Of a DNA stretch of 64,000 nucleotides, positions 61,686 to 64,000 are shown piece by piece. The position numbers were made by a program, and so were the translations under genes. Every line of letters begins with the position of its first letter. Within the stretch, counting starts at the first letter, position 1. The notes under the pieces are model-generated. The model was given only the letters and a program-made list of their open reading frames with translations, ran no database searches and had not been told where the DNA came from. Source of the DNA: Owenia fusiformis (taxonomy: Eukaryota > Annelida > Polychaeta > Sabellida > Oweniidae); assembly GCA_903813345.2 (NCBI GenBank), contig CAIIXF020000008.1, positions 21,498,822 to 21,562,821 of the forward strand, written 5' to 3'.

Positions 61686-63767
61686 CTATGACTTGACAAA
61701 TGCCTCTGGAGGAATACTGCCTTTATTCTGGAAAAAATAGAATCTTCAATTTTCATTTCAATAAAACCTCATATCTATGTGTACCCCCTCATGCCCTTTA
61801 ATGTAGAGCTGATGTTTCTTTCATTTATAAAATTAATATTCTGTTCTGTGCTAAGTTTCTAAATGTTTTCCTCTCTAAAATTAAATTAGTGCATTATTGC
61901 ATTTTCTCTTTTCTGACTCAGCGATGTCCGACACTGATCAGAACATGCCTGTTTTTAAAACTCTTCATATCTCAAAGGGATTGATTGCTTCAATGCTTGG
62001 AAGATCACTGGATTTGACTGATAGGATTTCCCCAAATTGTACATTTGTACTTACCCGTAGATCTGTGAACACTTGAGCAGACTTCTCAAAGTCCCAATCA
62101 TTCTGTGCCAAACACCTGAAACAATAAGACGATGTATTACAATCTAACCAGATATATCCAGGTACCTGTATAAGCATACAGTATACAATAAGAATTCAAT
62201 CCATTTCTAAAACTTATTTACAGTGGTAAAATTTTGAAATTGCAAATGCCAAGACTATTGTATCTCAGAATTCTCATTTCAGATGTGATTCTATTTTACT
62301 AAGATTTTGTTACACATCGTACGGTAGGAAACTATGGAGGATATATGATTTGATACTAACTTAACTGTTGTAACAAATTGTTATCAAATCATTTATATTT
62401 AGCTAAGCATCTAGTATCACACATTATTAATGTACCCTTGCACAAATTTCACCCAATATTTCTCTTACAACAAATATTCATCAATTGTAAAATTAAATTC
62501 AGTGATGATAAAAAATAGTGCATTAGTTAACCTACTTCATTGACCAATCCTGGTTCATGCCTGACTGTTGAGAGAATTGTTGTATCATCTGAAGCTGGAT
62601 CTCTGTGAACTGAGTCCCCGCTAGGCCTGGGGGTGTCACAATACTGGCTGGGTTAATGGGGGTAGGGACAGGGGAAGAGAGTAATGATGGCCCAGGGATA
62701 TCTTGCACTGGACTGTGAGAGGGGGTGGGAGCTGGTGTCTTGAATGCTGACTGAAAACAAAATTATATCCGATACTGTTATACTTGTTTGTATATTTTAA
62801 CTGGTTTTTATCACATCACAACACTGGCTGCTTTTCTGAATGTTCAAATACAGTTAAATACTGGTTTATAAAAAGCTAACATCCCAAAATCCCCTCATAA
62901 AATGATGAAAACATAATGATTTTTATCTATAAAAAATCTATGAGAAGCCTTTATGCAATACATTTTTATTAGTGAACACTCATCACTTTAGCTCAAACAA
63001 GTCAGTGTTTTATGTATTATATTGTATTATCAGTGACCCTGTGAATAGTTCTATCTCTATTGATTCTCCACTTACCCTCATCTGATCATGACTAGCATTA
63101 CTGTACGTTATCTCATCATTGGTGATAGCTATGCCTCCAGCCTGAGGTATCGTCACAAACATTCTACTGAATTGACGGATTGGAGGACGCTCCGTTTTAG
63201 AATCAGCTGGAATTAAGGTTAGATTATGAATATAAATCCCTGCTCAGATGATTCAATATCAATTTTCATCAATCAGAGACAAAATAATCTTGAGCCTAAA
63301 GTTACATTTGTAATTGAAGAATAAGTTTGTTGTTAATAAGTTCAAGTAATGATACAAAACTACTCACTTTCTTTGAAGACCCCATTTACTGTGAAACTCA
63401 ACAAAGAGGCCTGTAAAGAAATAGAAACATGTGATTACAAGTGAATACAAACATTGAATTACAAAGAAGCTGCTGCAAAGAACACTCACAAGTAAAAACG
63501 AATGGTCTTGTAAAATAAAAAGTTTTTGGAATAACCTGGTAGATCATCATGCCTTCACTAAAAATTAATTTCACTTGAACTGCATGTCATATGATGCGCC
63601 ATTTCTAATATGGGTGGAGTTTGATGGAGGACTCAAGACTGAGTTACTTACACTGATGTGGTTGACATCCACCACTAAACTGTTCATATCATGTTTAGTC
63701 TTGGGGAGGTTGGTGAGGAAGGCAACTACATTCAGCTTCCCTTGTTTCAAAAGTCGCATCCTTTTAT
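61686..63767 (-). CDS. NXF1: NXF1/TAP-type nuclear mRNA export factor, C-terminal exons, 5' partial
   Basis: Six exons: 63652-63767, 63368-63410, 63076-63206, 62536-62750, 62055-62115, 61686-61727 (stop TAG). All are GT-AG and the phases agree. They give about 202 residues. The first three exons carry the second half of the NTF2-like domain: [33 protein letters not shown] and [13 protein letters not shown]…[12 protein letters not shown]. In NXF1 this domain pairs with NXT1. Exon 4 begins with a Pro/Ser linker. Exons 4-6 then encode the UBA-like TAP-C domain ([40 protein letters not shown]), which binds nucleoporin FG repeats, ending PPEAFVKS. The RNA-binding and LRR parts lie to the right of the window. 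The order and motifs match NXF1 closely. A paralogue (NXF2/3-type) cannot be excluded. Confidence 0.92.
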
Positions 63768-64000
63768 CTGAAAGACACACAGTCAAATATGCAGAGGCAC
63801 TATACAAAGTCAAACCTCTGTTTTTAAGGAATCAAATTCAAACATGGTCCAGGGTTATCCCTACCATTAAAGTAGGTGCTGTATCCATGTCAAAATCTGA
63901 AAAGTGCATGCCTCTCTATTGAGAATATGTTAGCACATGTCAAAAGAATGAAATATTGGGGTATTTTGATCAAAATTGGGGAAGATCAATGCAATGTTTT

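Noticed and set aside
63865-63896. Possible extra NXF1 exon reading FDMDTAPTLM between cag and gtaggg
   Set aside because: It resembles the segment before the NTF2-like domain, but it ends in phase 0 while the next exon (63767) needs phase 1. About 60-80 expected residues of the NTF2 domain would be missing between them.
1-64000. CRISPR arrays, operons, tRNA or rRNA genes
   Set aside because: The window is animal nuclear DNA. Tandem arrays here are minisatellites without unique spacers, and no cloverleaf with A and B boxes or rRNA core was recognised.

Overview
This window is AT-rich, intron-rich nuclear DNA from an animal. Genes have short exons with GT-AG introns and long AT-rich introns, and the intergenic DNA is crowded with small transposons, LINE fragments and minisatellites. 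The protein set (MyTH4-FERM tail, MS4A/CD20-like four-TM proteins, C16orf89-like protein, amidase-signature enzyme, NXF1) fits a bilaterian. The repeat landscape suggests a marine invertebrate, either a lophotrochozoan such as a mollusc or a non-vertebrate deuterostome. The exact lineage cannot be fixed from the sequence alone.

Layout. (1) 1-5300: repeats only, with a LINE remnant at 649-875, a 1.8 kb element with pogo/Tigger-like ends at 878-2662 and a TIR element at about 4256-5080. (2) 5366-8509 (+): the last six exons of a MyTH4-FERM protein, all phase 0. (3) 9740-15600: a palindromic MITE, two minisatellite arrays around a 5'-truncated LINE, and a decayed mariner-type transposon. (4) 15619-23912 (-): two tandem MS4A-like four-TM genes. 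The downstream copy is complete with 6 exons. The upstream copy has 5 exons and no terminal exon of its own. Their introns are full of MITEs, and a LINE with a clear target-site duplication (TSD) sits just upstream. (5) 25300-29890: repeats. (6) 29895-36912 (-): a complete 6-exon C16orf89-like gene of 769 codons with acidic inserts and a C-terminal membrane anchor. (7) 34698-38344: a hAT-like MITE and three fold-back elements, with target duplications. (8) 41168-48469 (-): a complete 10-exon amidase (513 aa) with the Lys-Ser-Ser triad intact. (9) 48840-50060: a minisatellite interrupted by the second copy of the palindromic MITE. (10) 51164-54121 (-): an unrecognised 3-exon, 516-aa disordered protein with decapeptide repeats. 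(11) 54969-58970: a 4 kb inverted-repeat element whose arms carry tandem subrepeats and whose centre holds a coding relic. (12) 61686-63767 (-): the last six exons of an NXF1-type mRNA export factor, running off the right edge.

The genes look functionally unrelated, apart from the MS4A pair, which is a tandem duplication. Every exon chain was checked by hand for splice dinucleotides and codon phase, and the phases close without a frameshift. Gene-family names rest on remembered family motifs; no database search was run. The most unusual items are the 4 kb inverted-repeat element, the nested fold-back elements with 5-bp or 8-bp target duplications, and the MS4A copy that lacks its last exon but can splice in frame into its neighbour.
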